In this document: positions 8,890 to 17,713 of the stretch, one piece after another
Position numbering within the stretch: position 1 is the stretch's first letter
Layout: each line of letters begins with the position of its first letter
NCBI RefSeq assembly: GCF_000331025.1
Contig: NC_020055.1
Location: 284,370 to 348,369, forward strand
Direction: 5' to 3'
DNA from: Maridesulfovibrio hydrothermalis AM13 = DSM 14728
GTDB lineage: Bacteria > Desulfobacterota > Desulfovibrionia > Desulfovibrionales > Desulfovibrionaceae
DNA length: 64,000 bases
Program-made: the position numbers and the translations under genes
The notes under the pieces: model-generated
Told to the model about the DNA's origin: nothing
Database searches by the model: none
Seen by the model: the letters and a program-made list of their open reading frames with translations, nothing else

Positions 8890-10052
8890 GTTGGCAGAGC
8901 TCCAACACTTTTAATTTGACCTAATATTGTTTCCCAATTTGATTTTAACCACTCATGACCGAAAGCCTTTGTCGCAATTTCATAGAAAGTTTTTTCTATT
9001 CTCTGAGAGAATATATCTGTATCATTATTACTCAAAATTTGTTCCCATTGCTTCCGGCACGAACAATCAATTTCTGCTGCTCTTTCGATTTCATCAATAC
9101 GGTTATACCGAGATGTTGCAAAATTGGTTAAGTGTAAATTGACCTCTTTGCAGCAATCCGAGCAGGTTATTGGTATTATTACAGGTTCCTTGTAAAATGG
9201 GTGTCGAACTTGCTCTAAACCGGGATACCATGATATTTCTATATGTTGAAGCAGTTCTGGTTTGACACTGGCGAGAATATCAACGAGAGCCCAAAGTGAA
9301 GTAGGATTATAAAAACCGTTTTTATGCATCCAACTTAAAGCCGTAAAGGGTTTTATATTCATGGGAAATAGTACGCAGGCATCGAATCCTGTTTGAAAAC
9401 ACCACTCAATAGTATAAAGTGTATCAGAAATGATTTCAGTTGCAGTTAGGAATGGTAATCCAATCAAAACGTTTGCAAATGTTTTAATACCGACTGCTTT
9501 GAGTTCAGTTATGATATATGGAATTCTTGAAATATCTAAATTTTTGTTACAACACAATGTATTGAAAGCCTGTGATGCGGTTTCAACCCCAATCTCAATT
9601 ATCACTTTTTCAGGATTAAAGAATTTTAGATCTTCAATAACAGCTTCATCAATGGTTTCTGCTCTTGTTTCAAAAATTAACTTTGTTTCTGGAAGCCTTT
9701 TTTGAAGTTCTGCAAATATTTTTATACGAGTAACCCGGCACAACTCACCTTCATCAAAAATACTTCCATTCGTATTGAGTAAAAGCATTTCTGGTGGATT
9801 GTCTTCTATACACCTAAGTTTCGATATTAGTGTTTCAAGTTGAGCTTCCGATGTAACAGAATTTCCAGCCCAATAATCACAAGAGACACACCCACCGTTC
9901 TTTAAAGAATGCTCACAGCCGTTTGTTTTGATCCAAATACGAGCGAAGCTATTAGACTCACGAATCAATGATGAATCCATTAGGTGTGGCAGCGGGGGAC
10001 GTGATGAATTAGCCTTAAGCCCAATGTGTTTAAGAAGAAAGTTGTCTCTCAT
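8886..10052 (-). CDS. radical SAM enzyme, RaSEA-like, copy 1 (divergent)
   Basis: 388 residues, same family as the two downstream copies but the most diverged: its motif GCEHSLKNGGCVSCDYW is C-x8-C-x2-C, one residue longer. Other hallmarks are LIFETRAETI (in place of FGFETR), the repeated GLPFLT segment and C-terminal CSDC and CSCRKQW pairs. It overlaps the UvrA-like gene upstream and the ATP-grasp gene downstream by 4 bp each. The divergence suggests that the three enzymes do different jobs rather than being recent duplicates. Confidence 0.7.
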   Translation of the reverse strand: MRDNFLLKHIGLKANSSRPPLPHLMDSSLIRESNSFARIWIKTNGCEHSLKNGGCVSCDYWAGNSVTSEAQLETLISKLRCIEDNPPEMLLLNTNGSIFDEGELCRVTRIKIFAELQKRLPETKLIFETRAETIDEAVIEDLKFFNPEKVIIEIGVETASQAFNTLCCNKNLDISRIPYIITELKAVGIKTFANVLIGLPFLTATEIISDTLYTIEWCFQTGFDACVLFPMNIKPFTALSWMHKNGFYNPTSLWALVDILASVKPELLQHIEISWYPGLEQVRHPFYKEPVIIPITCSDCCKEVNLHLTNFATSRYNRIDEIERAAEIDCSCRKQWEQILSNNDTDIFSQRIEKTFYEIATKAFGHEWLKSNWETILGQIKSVGALPT

Positions 10053-12307
10053 AACTCATTACCTAAAAACAATTCGGATAAAAAGTTGCCAGTATATGAT
10101 GCTTCTGTTTTTGCAATTTCTTCAGGCGTTCCCTCTGCAACAATATAACCACCAGCGTCTCCGCCTTCTGGGCCAAGATCAATCACCCAGTCGGCATTAG
10201 AAATTATTTCAAGGTTATGTTCTACAACTATGACTGTGTTATTTTTCTTAACAAGCTTATTTATGACTTCTAGCAACAAGTCTATATCCGCAATATGTAG
10301 CCCGGATGTGGGTTCATCAAGAACATATATCTCACCCTTTTTTCTGAGTCTGCTAGCAAGTTTAACTCTTTGAGCTTCTCCGCCAGAAAGAGTATTCAAG
10401 GGCTGCCCGAGCGTTAAATAACCAAGCCCAACAGATTCAAGAATTGATAAAGCGCGAATTATGGATTTGTTGGAGAAAAAAGTAAGTGCCTCAGATATGG
10501 TCATTTCTAAAACGTCTGATATGGTTTTGTTTTTATATCTGTAGTCTAATACATGAGAAACATATCTCTTCCCTTGACATTCAGGGCATAACTCTTGAAC
10601 ATCTCCAAGGAAATGCATATCAATAACTTTATATCCCAGCCCATCACATTCATGGCATGCACCTGCACCATTAAATGTTAAAAGAGAAGGTTCAATCCCA
10701 ACTTCTCTGGAAAATTCTTTTCGGATGTCATCGAAAGCCTTGGTATACGTAGCCGGTATCGATCTAGCGTTTGCGCCTACAGCGCTTTGATCCACTACAG
10801 TTGCATTGGAGTATTTTTTTAAAAACACTTCTATTAATGAGCTCTTACCACTCCCTGAAACACCTGTTAAACAGGTCAGAGCATTGCGAGGAATTTTGAC
10901 ATTTATATTTTTTAAGTTATGTAACTTTGCACCCTCTATTGTTAAAAAATCTTTGGCGTTTTTTAAGCATTGCAGACGCCTCGTTACTTTTTTTCTTTTG
11001 GACATATATTCCCCGGTTAGGGTGTCTAATTCTCGAATTTCTCCGGGACTTCCTTGCCCGACTATTTTTCCGCCATTTTTCCCAGCTCCTGGTCCAATAT
11101 CAATTATGTGATCTGCGTGTTGCATAACAGCCATATCATGCTCGACGACAAGAAGTGAGTTTCCTTTATTTTTGAGCTGATCAAGAATACCTAATAGTTT
11201 TTCTGTGTCCCGGGGATGCAACCCCCTCGTAGGTTCATCCAATACATAAATAAGTCCCGTTAAGGAAACACCAAGTTGCCGGGCTAATTTCAATCTTTGT
11301 ACTTCACCATTTGAAAGAGTCCCTATTGATCTGTTCACTGTTAAGTAACCAATTCCAGAGTCAATCATATGTGAGAGTAACTTATTGATATATGGTATAA
11401 TTGCGTCAGCCACACTTCCTTTGAGATTCTTCAGATATTCATGCAACTCATGGATTTCCATATTAACTAAGTCAACAATACTACGCCCATTTACCTGTAC
11501 CTCACGTGCACGTGAATTGATTCGAGCTCCTTTACATGTTAAACAAGCTCTCTTAGTGAAAAATTGTTCATCATAAGAATTGCCAGTCAATCCTCTGCTA
11601 TCATTTTGTCTTTTTAAAAGACGGGATATTACTCCTTCAAAGGAAAAAGATTGAACATAACCAGGTTGATCGTTTGTCGCTTTAATCGGCTCACTGTGAA
11701 AAAGTTTGTTGCTTTCCTCTTCGGAAAAATCTGCAAGTTTCTTGTCCATATCAAAAAAGCCAGTTGCTACAATTATATTCCAATATCTTCCGTTAACCTT
11801 CCATGTCTTATGCTTTATTGCACCTTGATTGAGAGATTTGTTGAAATCAAATAGCCTGTTCATATCTGGGACTATTTCAAACCCTAAGCCTTTGCATGTT
11901 TCACATGCTCCTGAAGGTCTGTTGAAGGAAAAATCTGAAGCACTAAGAATAGGTTTTCCCAATCTGGAATACAGTAATCTTAAATACGTATAGATTTCAG
12001 TTACAGTCCCAACCGTTGACCTTGGATTTCGGCCCAAAGGATGTTGATCAATCACAACACTTGGGGTAAGTCCTTCGATAGTGTCGACGTCTGCTTTTGA
12101 TATTCTTGGAATTGATCTTCTTGCATATGAACTCATAGAGTCAAGGAACTCACGTTGAGCTTCTGAGAATATGGTATCAAATGCTAATGATGATTTGCCA
12201 GATCCCGACACACCAGTTATTACAACGAACTCATTAGTGGGTATTTCTAACGTAATGTTTTTAAGGTTGTTTTGCCGCGCCCCAATAATTTTAATCATTT
12301 TTGTCAT
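10049..12307 (-). CDS. short UvrA-like ATPase, probable self-resistance factor
   Basis: 752 residues against ~940 for housekeeping UvrA. Both ABC cassettes are complete: Walker A GVSGSGKSSLAFDTI (about 32-46) and GVSGSGKSSLIEVF in the second half, signatures LSNGEVQRLKLARQ and LSGGEAQRVKLASR, and Walker B VLDEPTRGLHPRD and VLDEPTSGLHIAD. The zinc module CHECDGLGY...CPECQGKRY of the second half is present. The shortened length fits the UvrA-like class that lacks the UvrB-interaction and insertion regions, such as DrrC of the daunorubicin cluster, which protects producers of DNA-binding compounds. In this operon self-protection is the natural reading, implying a DNA-acting product; that is inference. 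Confidence 0.8.
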   Translation of the reverse strand: MTKMIKIIGARQNNLKNITLEIPTNEFVVITGVSGSGKSSLAFDTIFSEAQREFLDSMSSYARRSIPRISKADVDTIEGLTPSVVIDQHPLGRNPRSTVGTVTEIYTYLRLLYSRLGKPILSASDFSFNRPSGACETCKGLGFEIVPDMNRLFDFNKSLNQGAIKHKTWKVNGRYWNIIVATGFFDMDKKLADFSEEESNKLFHSEPIKATNDQPGYVQSFSFEGVISRLLKRQNDSRGLTGNSYDEQFFTKRACLTCKGARINSRAREVQVNGRSIVDLVNMEIHELHEYLKNLKGSVADAIIPYINKLLSHMIDSGIGYLTVNRSIGTLSNGEVQRLKLARQLGVSLTGLIYVLDEPTRGLHPRDTEKLLGILDQLKNKGNSLLVVEHDMAVMQHADHIIDIGPGAGKNGGKIVGQGSPGEIRELDTLTGEYMSKRKKVTRRLQCLKNAKDFLTIEGAKLHNLKNINVKIPRNALTCLTGVSGSGKSSLIEVFLKKYSNATVVDQSAVGANARSIPATYTKAFDDIRKEFSREVGIEPSLLTFNGAGACHECDGLGYKVIDMHFLGDVQELCPECQGKRYVSHVLDYRYKNKTISDVLEMTISEALTFFSNKSIIRALSILESVGLGYLTLGQPLNTLSGGEAQRVKLASRLRKKGEIYVLDEPTSGLHIADIDLLLEVINKLVKKNNTVIVVEHNLEIISNADWVIDLGPEGGDAGGYIVAEGTPEEIAKTEASYTGNFLSELFLGNEL

Positions 12308-12989
12308 TCCTTATAAAATAGATTTCACCTTCTTCAGTTAGTCTGATCTTAGTAGCCTGCTCATTGCACACACATATTTCTTTGGCATCTCCGACGAAAG
12401 TGTTTCCGCAATAGCTACAAATATGAAATACATCCGAGTTATTTGTTAACTGCACCGGAAAATATAGTTCTGCACCATTGAGGCATTGAGTATACCAATT
12501 AAAATCTCTGTACATTCCTATGCAGGGCTTCGTGTCTAAAGTGAAATTTTTTTTAAAATTGTCGCTATCCAAAAAACGATCTACAGATTTAGAAATATCA
12601 TCATCAAAACTTCCAACTATAACTTTTGCATAGAGTCCTCCATGCAGATGTTTAATCAAAAAATCCATATTCATAAGTGCATCTACGTTTGTTTCAAATT
12701 CAGATAATTGATTCAGAGAATTTATCTCTCCATGCTGAACCATGAATAAATAGTAATTTGATAAATATGGTTCGTTGTTGATTTTTACATTCCAGTATGC
12801 TCCGTGCGACAGGCTATATTTATCCTCATTAAGAAATGGAATTAGATTATTCGAATAAACCATTTCTCTAAATGCAGACTCAACGTTCTTCAAGAGATCT
12901 AACCGATTTTCTCCATCCTTTCGATCTCTGCCAACGGCGACTACTCGATATGACGGTAAAATGGTAAGAGATATTTGATGTCTATCCAT
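12291..12989 (-). CDS. unknown protein with C-terminal zinc-ribbon-like cysteines
   Basis: 232 residues with no family I recognise. The first ~190 residues are mixed polar and hydrophobic sequence without membrane segments; the tail holds CSYCGNTFVGDAKEICVC, a Cys pattern (C-x2-C-x9-C-x-C) that could bind zinc or iron. The gene is preceded by GGAGGATTATT before its ATG and overlaps the UvrA-like gene by 17 bp. Position between the TIR/NDT-like gene and the UvrA-like gene suggests a role in the cluster or in self-protection, but nothing shows which. Confidence 0.6.
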   Translation of the reverse strand: MDRHQISLTILPSYRVVAVGRDRKDGENRLDLLKNVESAFREMVYSNNLIPFLNEDKYSLSHGAYWNVKINNEPYLSNYYLFMVQHGEINSLNQLSEFETNVDALMNMDFLIKHLHGGLYAKVIVGSFDDDISKSVDRFLDSDNFKKNFTLDTKPCIGMYRDFNWYTQCLNGAELYFPVQLTNNSDVFHICSYCGNTFVGDAKEICVCNEQATKIRLTEEGEIYFIRNDKND

Positions 12990-13001
12990 TAATAATCCTC
13001 C

Positions 13002-13820
13002 TTAACTTTGACTTAATAGGAGCTCTAAAGCCCTTCGAAGATCATCGTGATTATCAAAAAGATTTAATGGTTTTGTATGATCAATAATCCACTGATTGAA
13101 AGATTCATTTTCCATAAGCTTCTTGTTTTGAGTGCAATCTTCTTTTTTGCACCACAAATTTATTGCGTTTTGCAACCTATATATGATGTAATCAGGGTCA
13201 TACTTCACTTTGGGTGGGGTCAATGAAATTATCTTCTTGGTAGCTCTTAAATCCTCTTGAATATTTGACAACATATTTATAATTTTATCTTCAGAATTAA
13301 TATCGTCAGAGTTTAAAGTAACTGTGTAAAATGTACCAAAACTCTTTAAGAATGGGGAATAATTCCCGTTTTCCTCCTTCTCCTTCAATGTAGCAAGAAC
13401 TCTTATTGTTATTTCTTTTTTTAATTTTTCAATGCTTTGATATTTAAGTCCCTTATCATAAGTTAACGCTTCTATAATTGTTGTATCGAATGGTAGCTTA
13501 GTCTGATTGTCTCTTATTATGACCACTGGTTTATCGAAAGCCAATCGGAGCCCGAGTTCAAACATTACATTCGGGTTTAGAGAACTTAAGTCAAAAATAA
13601 CAATATCATTTTGATAAATATTATTAACAATGCTTTTCTGAATAATATTTACATAGTCTTCTTCCCAAACAGGCTTCACTCTCAAATCAATATTGTTATT
13701 AATGTTTTTAATTGTATCAATAAGTATATTTCTTACCTCCGCCCAATGCTCTTCAGAATATTCATCTGCTGCAGATATTGGCATAGCTATCCCACAGGTT
13801 ACAGTTTGTTTATTAGACAT
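13002..13820 (-). CDS. nucleoside 2-deoxyribosyltransferase/TIR-like protein
   Basis: About 272 residues. The core DIVIFDLSSLNPNVMFELG followed by RLAFDKPVVIIRD is the hallmark of the nucleoside 2-deoxyribosyltransferase-like / TIR-like fold, in which a Glu next to the helix (FELGLR) attacks an N-glycosidic bond. Members either exchange bases on nucleosides or cleave nucleotides such as NAD. The last ~100 residues have no recognised domain. Two ATGs are adjacent after AAGGAGGATA; I prefer the second (13820), which gives six-base spacing and an 8-bp overlap with the gene upstream. In the cluster it could handle a nucleoside substrate or act as a nucleotide-sensing or toxic effector. Confidence 0.6.
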   Translation of the reverse strand: MSNKQTVTCGIAMPISAADEYSEEHWAEVRNILIDTIKNINNNIDLRVKPVWEEDYVNIIQKSIVNNIYQNDIVIFDLSSLNPNVMFELGLRLAFDKPVVIIRDNQTKLPFDTTIIEALTYDKGLKYQSIEKLKKEITIRVLATLKEKEENGNYSPFLKSFGTFYTVTLNSDDINSEDKIINMLSNIQEDLRATKKIISLTPPKVKYDPDYIIYRLQNAINLWCKKEDCTQNKKLMENESFNQWIIDHTKPLNLFDNHDDLRRALELLLSQS

Positions 13821-14838
13821 CATTATCCTCCTTGAAGACTTCATGTTTAAAACTGAAAACTTGGTTTATTTGAACTACACTTGTCTTTTGATTGATTGGT
13901 AATTCAATTAAATTATTGATTGTGTTTTCATAATGTCTTCCGCTATCTGCCGACACAACAACAACTGTATCATTAGATTTAGTTTGCAACTGTGATGCTA
14001 CGGCTAAGCAATGACCGGTAGTAAGCCCCACACTCACACCCTCAAGTTCCTCAACCTTTTTACATTCCATAGCAGCAAGGATATCTGACACCTGTGCATA
14101 ATAATCAATGTACTTTAAATAAGTTTTCAGCAATTCAGATGGACCTCGCATTCCAGCTCCGGCAGAAACGTATGGATGGCTTTCTCCACCAAATGATGTC
14201 GATCCTAATGGTTCTACGCCAACTATATTTATTGATGGTTTTTTCTGTTTAAGATATTTGGCTATCCCGGAAATAGTCCCGCCTGAACCGACCGAGACTA
14301 CGACCCAGTCTATATTGCCCTGTGTCTGCTCCCATATCTCAGGCCCTGTGGTTTCATAATGAGCCTGAGCATTTGCCGGATTCTCATACTGGTTCACCCA
14401 AATATAGTCAGACTTTTCATGCAATTCTCTAGCCTTAGAGATTCTTGCTGTTCGAAAATCTGGGTAACCCATTTTCTTCACAAACTGCACATTAACCCCT
14501 TCATCAAGAAGTTCTTTTTGTTTACTTTCCGGGGTGGTTCTGTCAGACAAGCATAAAAAATTAACATTAAAGTGATCAGACAGCTTGTGAAGTGCAACTG
14601 CCAAGTTGCCAGATGAGGATTCCACTACATTTACAAAGTGGCTACAACCACTCTTCCGGTTTACAATATCTTGCAGCATGTAAAATGCACAACGTGCCTT
14701 GATATTGCCAAATAGATTTTCACCCTCGAGTTTTACAAATACATTTCCAGCTGGAAAGTACCTATTTGCGCATACAAGAGGGGTCTTTATAAAATTAAAA
14801 CGATTGAACATTTTAAGAATGTCGCTTTTATTTTGCAT
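13813..14838 (-). CDS. PLP beta-family enzyme (cysteine synthase / SbnA-like)
   Basis: 341 residues of fold-type II PLP enzyme. NLFGNIKARCA near residue 44 contains the PLP lysine, ESSSGNLAVAL is the substrate-carboxylate loop, and SVGSGGTISG is the phosphate-binding glycine loop. The family performs beta-replacement on O-acetyl- or O-phosphoserine. In secondary metabolism the SbnA branch joins phosphoserine and glutamate on the way to 2,3-diaminopropionate, and cysteine synthase-like branches make other beta-substituted alanines. No SbnB-like dehydrogenase is present, so the exact reaction stays open. It probably supplies a non-protein amino acid building block. It overlaps the upstream radical SAM gene by 11 bp. 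Confidence 0.8.
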   Translation of the reverse strand: MQNKSDILKMFNRFNFIKTPLVCANRYFPAGNVFVKLEGENLFGNIKARCAFYMLQDIVNRKSGCSHFVNVVESSSGNLAVALHKLSDHFNVNFLCLSDRTTPESKQKELLDEGVNVQFVKKMGYPDFRTARISKARELHEKSDYIWVNQYENPANAQAHYETTGPEIWEQTQGNIDWVVVSVGSGGTISGIAKYLKQKKPSINIVGVEPLGSTSFGGESHPYVSAGAGMRGPSELLKTYLKYIDYYAQVSDILAAMECKKVEELEGVSVGLTTGHCLAVASQLQTKSNDTVVVVSADSGRHYENTINNLIELPINQKTSVVQINQVFSFKHEVFKEDNDV

Positions 14839-15796
14839 TTTCCCCCCTTATAAATTTAAACGCGCTACAGAAATCACATTCATGGAATAATTTTCCGCTT
14901 TCAAGTTTGTTTATTACGAATGATGACAAATCATCAGGCCATCGATCCGCAATTACTGTTTCGTGGGGTTCCCATGGACAAATGCTGATACTTCCGTCCC
15001 AGTTAAACGTTAAAGATGCATCCTTGCATCCCATTTTATTTGTTGCTGATTGGAAAAAATGATTATTCCAGCTCTTGAGGCTTTTGAGTCGTCTACTTGA
15101 AAGGCTCAATGTCATACGCTGTATGTCATTTGGTATCGCAACAGAACAGAATTCATTAACAGCCTCTTTAAAGGCGGTTTCATCAATGACAAGATGCTTG
15201 TTATTGGCTTGTTTTCCTCGACCACATTGTTGAAATTCAAGAAATTGTATTTCTCTGGCACCGGCTGCAGCATAGGCAGATATCATTTCACTGATATATT
15301 CTATATTTTCAGAATGCAACGTTGTCCGAATGACTGTATTTACGCCCGTTTTCGATCCTTGCTCAACGAATTGAAAAGCATCCGCCAACTTACTAGAGCG
15401 CAAGATGTTGTGAATCTTTTCATTGTGACCTTCAGCCGATACTCTCAATCTTAATGAGCCTTTATGGCCGCACAGTTTCATCTGGGCAAAATCAATGGAA
15501 TTTGTTCCGTTGGTAGTAATGGTAATATTAGGGAATACTTCTTCATCTATACCCCCTATAATATCTGGGAATTGTGGGTGCATGATAATTTCACCACCCT
15601 CAATTTCAAAATCTACTTTTGAACTAATATTGTGTATAATATTTACTGCATTGAGAATTGCATTAGAAGATAAATCTTTGTGATTACGAGAAAAGCTCGT
15701 GGCTTCTATAAAACAGTGTCTGCAGTTTAAGTTACAACGAGAAGTCGCAAAAATATGCACAGAAAGAGGTGTGTCATTCACCGTATGATTAGTCAT
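14828..15796 (-). CDS. radical SAM enzyme with SPASM-like tail
   Basis: 322 residues. CNLNCRHC at 21-28 is the canonical CxxxCxxC that binds the 4Fe-4S cluster cleaving S-adenosylmethionine; FEIEGGEIIMHP is the GGE motif contacting SAM. The C-terminal part has MGCKDASLTFNWDGSISICPW and then HECDFC, a short auxiliary-cluster (SPASM/twitch-like) cysteine set. SPASM enzymes often modify peptides or alcohols; BtrN of butirosin synthesis is an example acting on a small molecule. No precursor peptide is evident in the operon, so a small-molecule or carrier-bound substrate is favoured. It overlaps the KAS III gene by 8 bp. Confidence 0.8.
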   Translation of the reverse strand: MTNHTVNDTPLSVHIFATSRCNLNCRHCFIEATSFSRNHKDLSSNAILNAVNIIHNISSKVDFEIEGGEIIMHPQFPDIIGGIDEEVFPNITITTNGTNSIDFAQMKLCGHKGSLRLRVSAEGHNEKIHNILRSSKLADAFQFVEQGSKTGVNTVIRTTLHSENIEYISEMISAYAAAGAREIQFLEFQQCGRGKQANNKHLVIDETAFKEAVNEFCSVAIPNDIQRMTLSLSSRRLKSLKSWNNHFFQSATNKMGCKDASLTFNWDGSISICPWEPHETVIADRWPDDLSSFVINKLESGKLFHECDFCSAFKFIRGENAK

Positions 15797-16739
15797 TTGT
15801 ATCTCCTATATTTTGTAAAATCGTAACGCCACGAGTACCTCCGAATCCTGGGTTTACTAGCAATGCTTTCTGTTCTATTCCAATCTTTCCTTCTGTGCAT
15901 GCTCGCTTGTAGTGGCAGAAAGAATCATTCGAGTTTAGATGTCCAGTATCATGAAGATAGTCCATAATGATTTTTTCGTTGGGGAAACCAAGCATATCAC
16001 CGATAATCTGGGAGATTTTTTTGTATGGAGTATGAGGCACTATCCAATCAATATCAGTTAAATTCAATCCAGCAATATCTAAACAGCTTTCCGCAGATTT
16101 CCTTATAAAGGTTGGGTTCGCCGCACGAAACTTCGCTATGGCTTCAGAAGGGGAATTTTCTCCATTTGTTGCTATAATGTGTGTGTCTGTAAAATTGCCA
16201 AGAATTTCATGCTCTATATTTAATGAACTAATGCACCCAATAATAATACTATCGCCCATCGCTGAACCAAAAAAGAACCGATCCTTGATCTTATGGGCTA
16301 TATCCATTCCTATGACCATTACCGCAGAGTCTTTATCCATCCATCTAAGGCAATGTTGAGCTAACTGGATACCGTAATGGAACACAGAACAAGGTTGCCC
16401 ACTTACCGGGATAACTGGTACCATTTCGATTGGTGTATCAATCAATAGGTTTTCAATAAACGAAGGTGATTTCAAGATCATTCCGGGTATGGAATGAAGA
16501 AATAGGACGAGTTTTATACGAACCCCAATCTCTGCCTTGGAACTGAGTAGTTTTCTAATTTCGTTTTTTAAAAGTACATCTGGATTCTGTCCACAAAGTG
16601 GAAGCATGGACAAACCATTTTCAGCTAGAATATTAATTTCTTCGTTACTTAGCTCGGCTTCCCTTGCAAGATGCTGGATGTCATGTCGTGGCAGCTCTGT
16701 GTATTTCAAACATTCAAAACCATATCTGGACTTTCTCAT
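15789..16739 (-). CDS. 3-oxoacyl-ACP synthase III-like ketosynthase
   Basis: 316 residues of thiolase fold with the KAS III catalytic triad in order: Cys in VSGQPCSVFHYG (about C117), His in WIVPHTPYK (about H236) and Asn in DTGHLNSND (about N269), ending with the glycine-rich GFGGTRG. KAS III enzymes start an acyl chain by condensing an acyl-CoA with a carrier-bound extender; diverged members make C-O or C-N acyl bonds instead. The N-terminal region is diverged from housekeeping FabH. It is encoded 2 bp after the BtrH-like gene. A second thiolase-like protein without the Cys (20164-20910) may be its partner. Confidence 0.8.
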   Translation of the reverse strand: MRKSRYGFECLKYTELPRHDIQHLAREAELSNEEINILAENGLSMLPLCGQNPDVLLKNEIRKLLSSKAEIGVRIKLVLFLHSIPGMILKSPSFIENLLIDTPIEMVPVIPVSGQPCSVFHYGIQLAQHCLRWMDKDSAVMVIGMDIAHKIKDRFFFGSAMGDSIIIGCISSLNIEHEILGNFTDTHIIATNGENSPSEAIAKFRAANPTFIRKSAESCLDIAGLNLTDIDWIVPHTPYKKISQIIGDMLGFPNEKIIMDYLHDTGHLNSNDSFCHYKRACTEGKIGIEQKALLVNPGFGGTRGVTILQNIGDTND

Positions 16740-16741
16740 AT

Positions 16742-17713
16742 CTAAATTACTTTCCTTAAGATAATTCCAAACTCTATTTCAGTATTAACCAACTCATATA
16801 CTTGAGAAGGGATTATCGCATTTTCGATAGAAAGCCTTTTGATCAGCTTCTGACAAATTAATATCGCGTCTTCAGCTAATCCTAAAAGCTGAGCAATAAT
16901 TGCATCGTCTCGATTCAGGAGTTTCAAAATGAATCCGCAGCAACATAAAATCCTGCGAATACGTGTTTTTAAGCAAAATTCAAGTCCAATCCAAAGAGAG
17001 CGATGTTGATTTTTAATCAAAGTGGTTTTGCTAAATATTCCAAAATTATCAATAAGCTCTCTTTGCATTCTATCTATATTATTGTGAAGCTCCGGTGCTA
17101 ATGCTGAAAGGCATTGTTTCCAATTTATTTTATCTGGGACCTCAATAATTTGTCGTATTGTATATGATCCCTTTCCTTCTCGAAGGCCTATCGCTGCCCA
17201 TGCTGGGATAAGATTATTGATCTTTACCCTTACGGACCCAACCCGTTCAGGATCAATAATGGTTACTTCATCTGTATCTGGATTGAAATATTCGACTACA
17301 ATGTAATGATCGATACCAATGAATTGCTGGCTATTTCTCAAATATGGTATATATCCCATATTTACAGGGCCTAATATTGCAGGTCCATTTTTGAGTAACC
17401 CACACAATTCCTTTATGGCTCTGGCAGATTGATCTCCCGTTTTGAAATATTTGTATTGGTATTTAATACCCAAAGCGCTACAAGCAATGTTTAGCCCAAT
17501 ATCAGGGTCTGTTACACAATCAAGCAATCGGTTTGGGTCTGATTCAACATGTGAAATACCGAAAGGTACTGTGGTGCAGGCTTCCATCAAAAAAGGAGGG
17601 ATCTTCGATTTCAGATCAATCGAACTGGACAATAAGGCTTGTGTATGACAACCTGAAACTCGGAATCCAGATTCAAGAAATGGCAATATATTTTTCTCAA
17701 TTCGTAGCTTCAT
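16742..17713 (-). CDS. BtrH-like acyltransferase with intact Cys-His-Asp
   Basis: About 323 residues, homologous to the BtrH-like protein at 3415-4407. Possible papain-fold catalytic residues are Cys in VSGCHTQALL (about C22), His in GIDHYIVVEYF and Asp in VTIIDPE, in the spacing seen in C39-like peptidases and the BtrH N-terminal domain family. BtrH moves an aminoacyl group from the carrier protein BtrI to the aminoglycoside; this copy is the better candidate for a working transferase here. I place the start at the ATG at 17713, which forms an ATGA overlap with the ligase stop; an ATG at 17731 is the alternative. The C-terminal ~130 residues are helical and unassigned. Confidence 0.7.
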   Translation of the reverse strand: MKLRIEKNILPFLESGFRVSGCHTQALLSSSIDLKSKIPPFLMEACTTVPFGISHVESDPNRLLDCVTDPDIGLNIACSALGIKYQYKYFKTGDQSARAIKELCGLLKNGPAILGPVNMGYIPYLRNSQQFIGIDHYIVVEYFNPDTDEVTIIDPERVGSVRVKINNLIPAWAAIGLREGKGSYTIRQIIEVPDKINWKQCLSALAPELHNNIDRMQRELIDNFGIFSKTTLIKNQHRSLWIGLEFCLKTRIRRILCCCGFILKLLNRDDAIIAQLLGLAEDAILICQKLIKRLSIENAIIPSQVYELVNTEIEFGIILRKVI

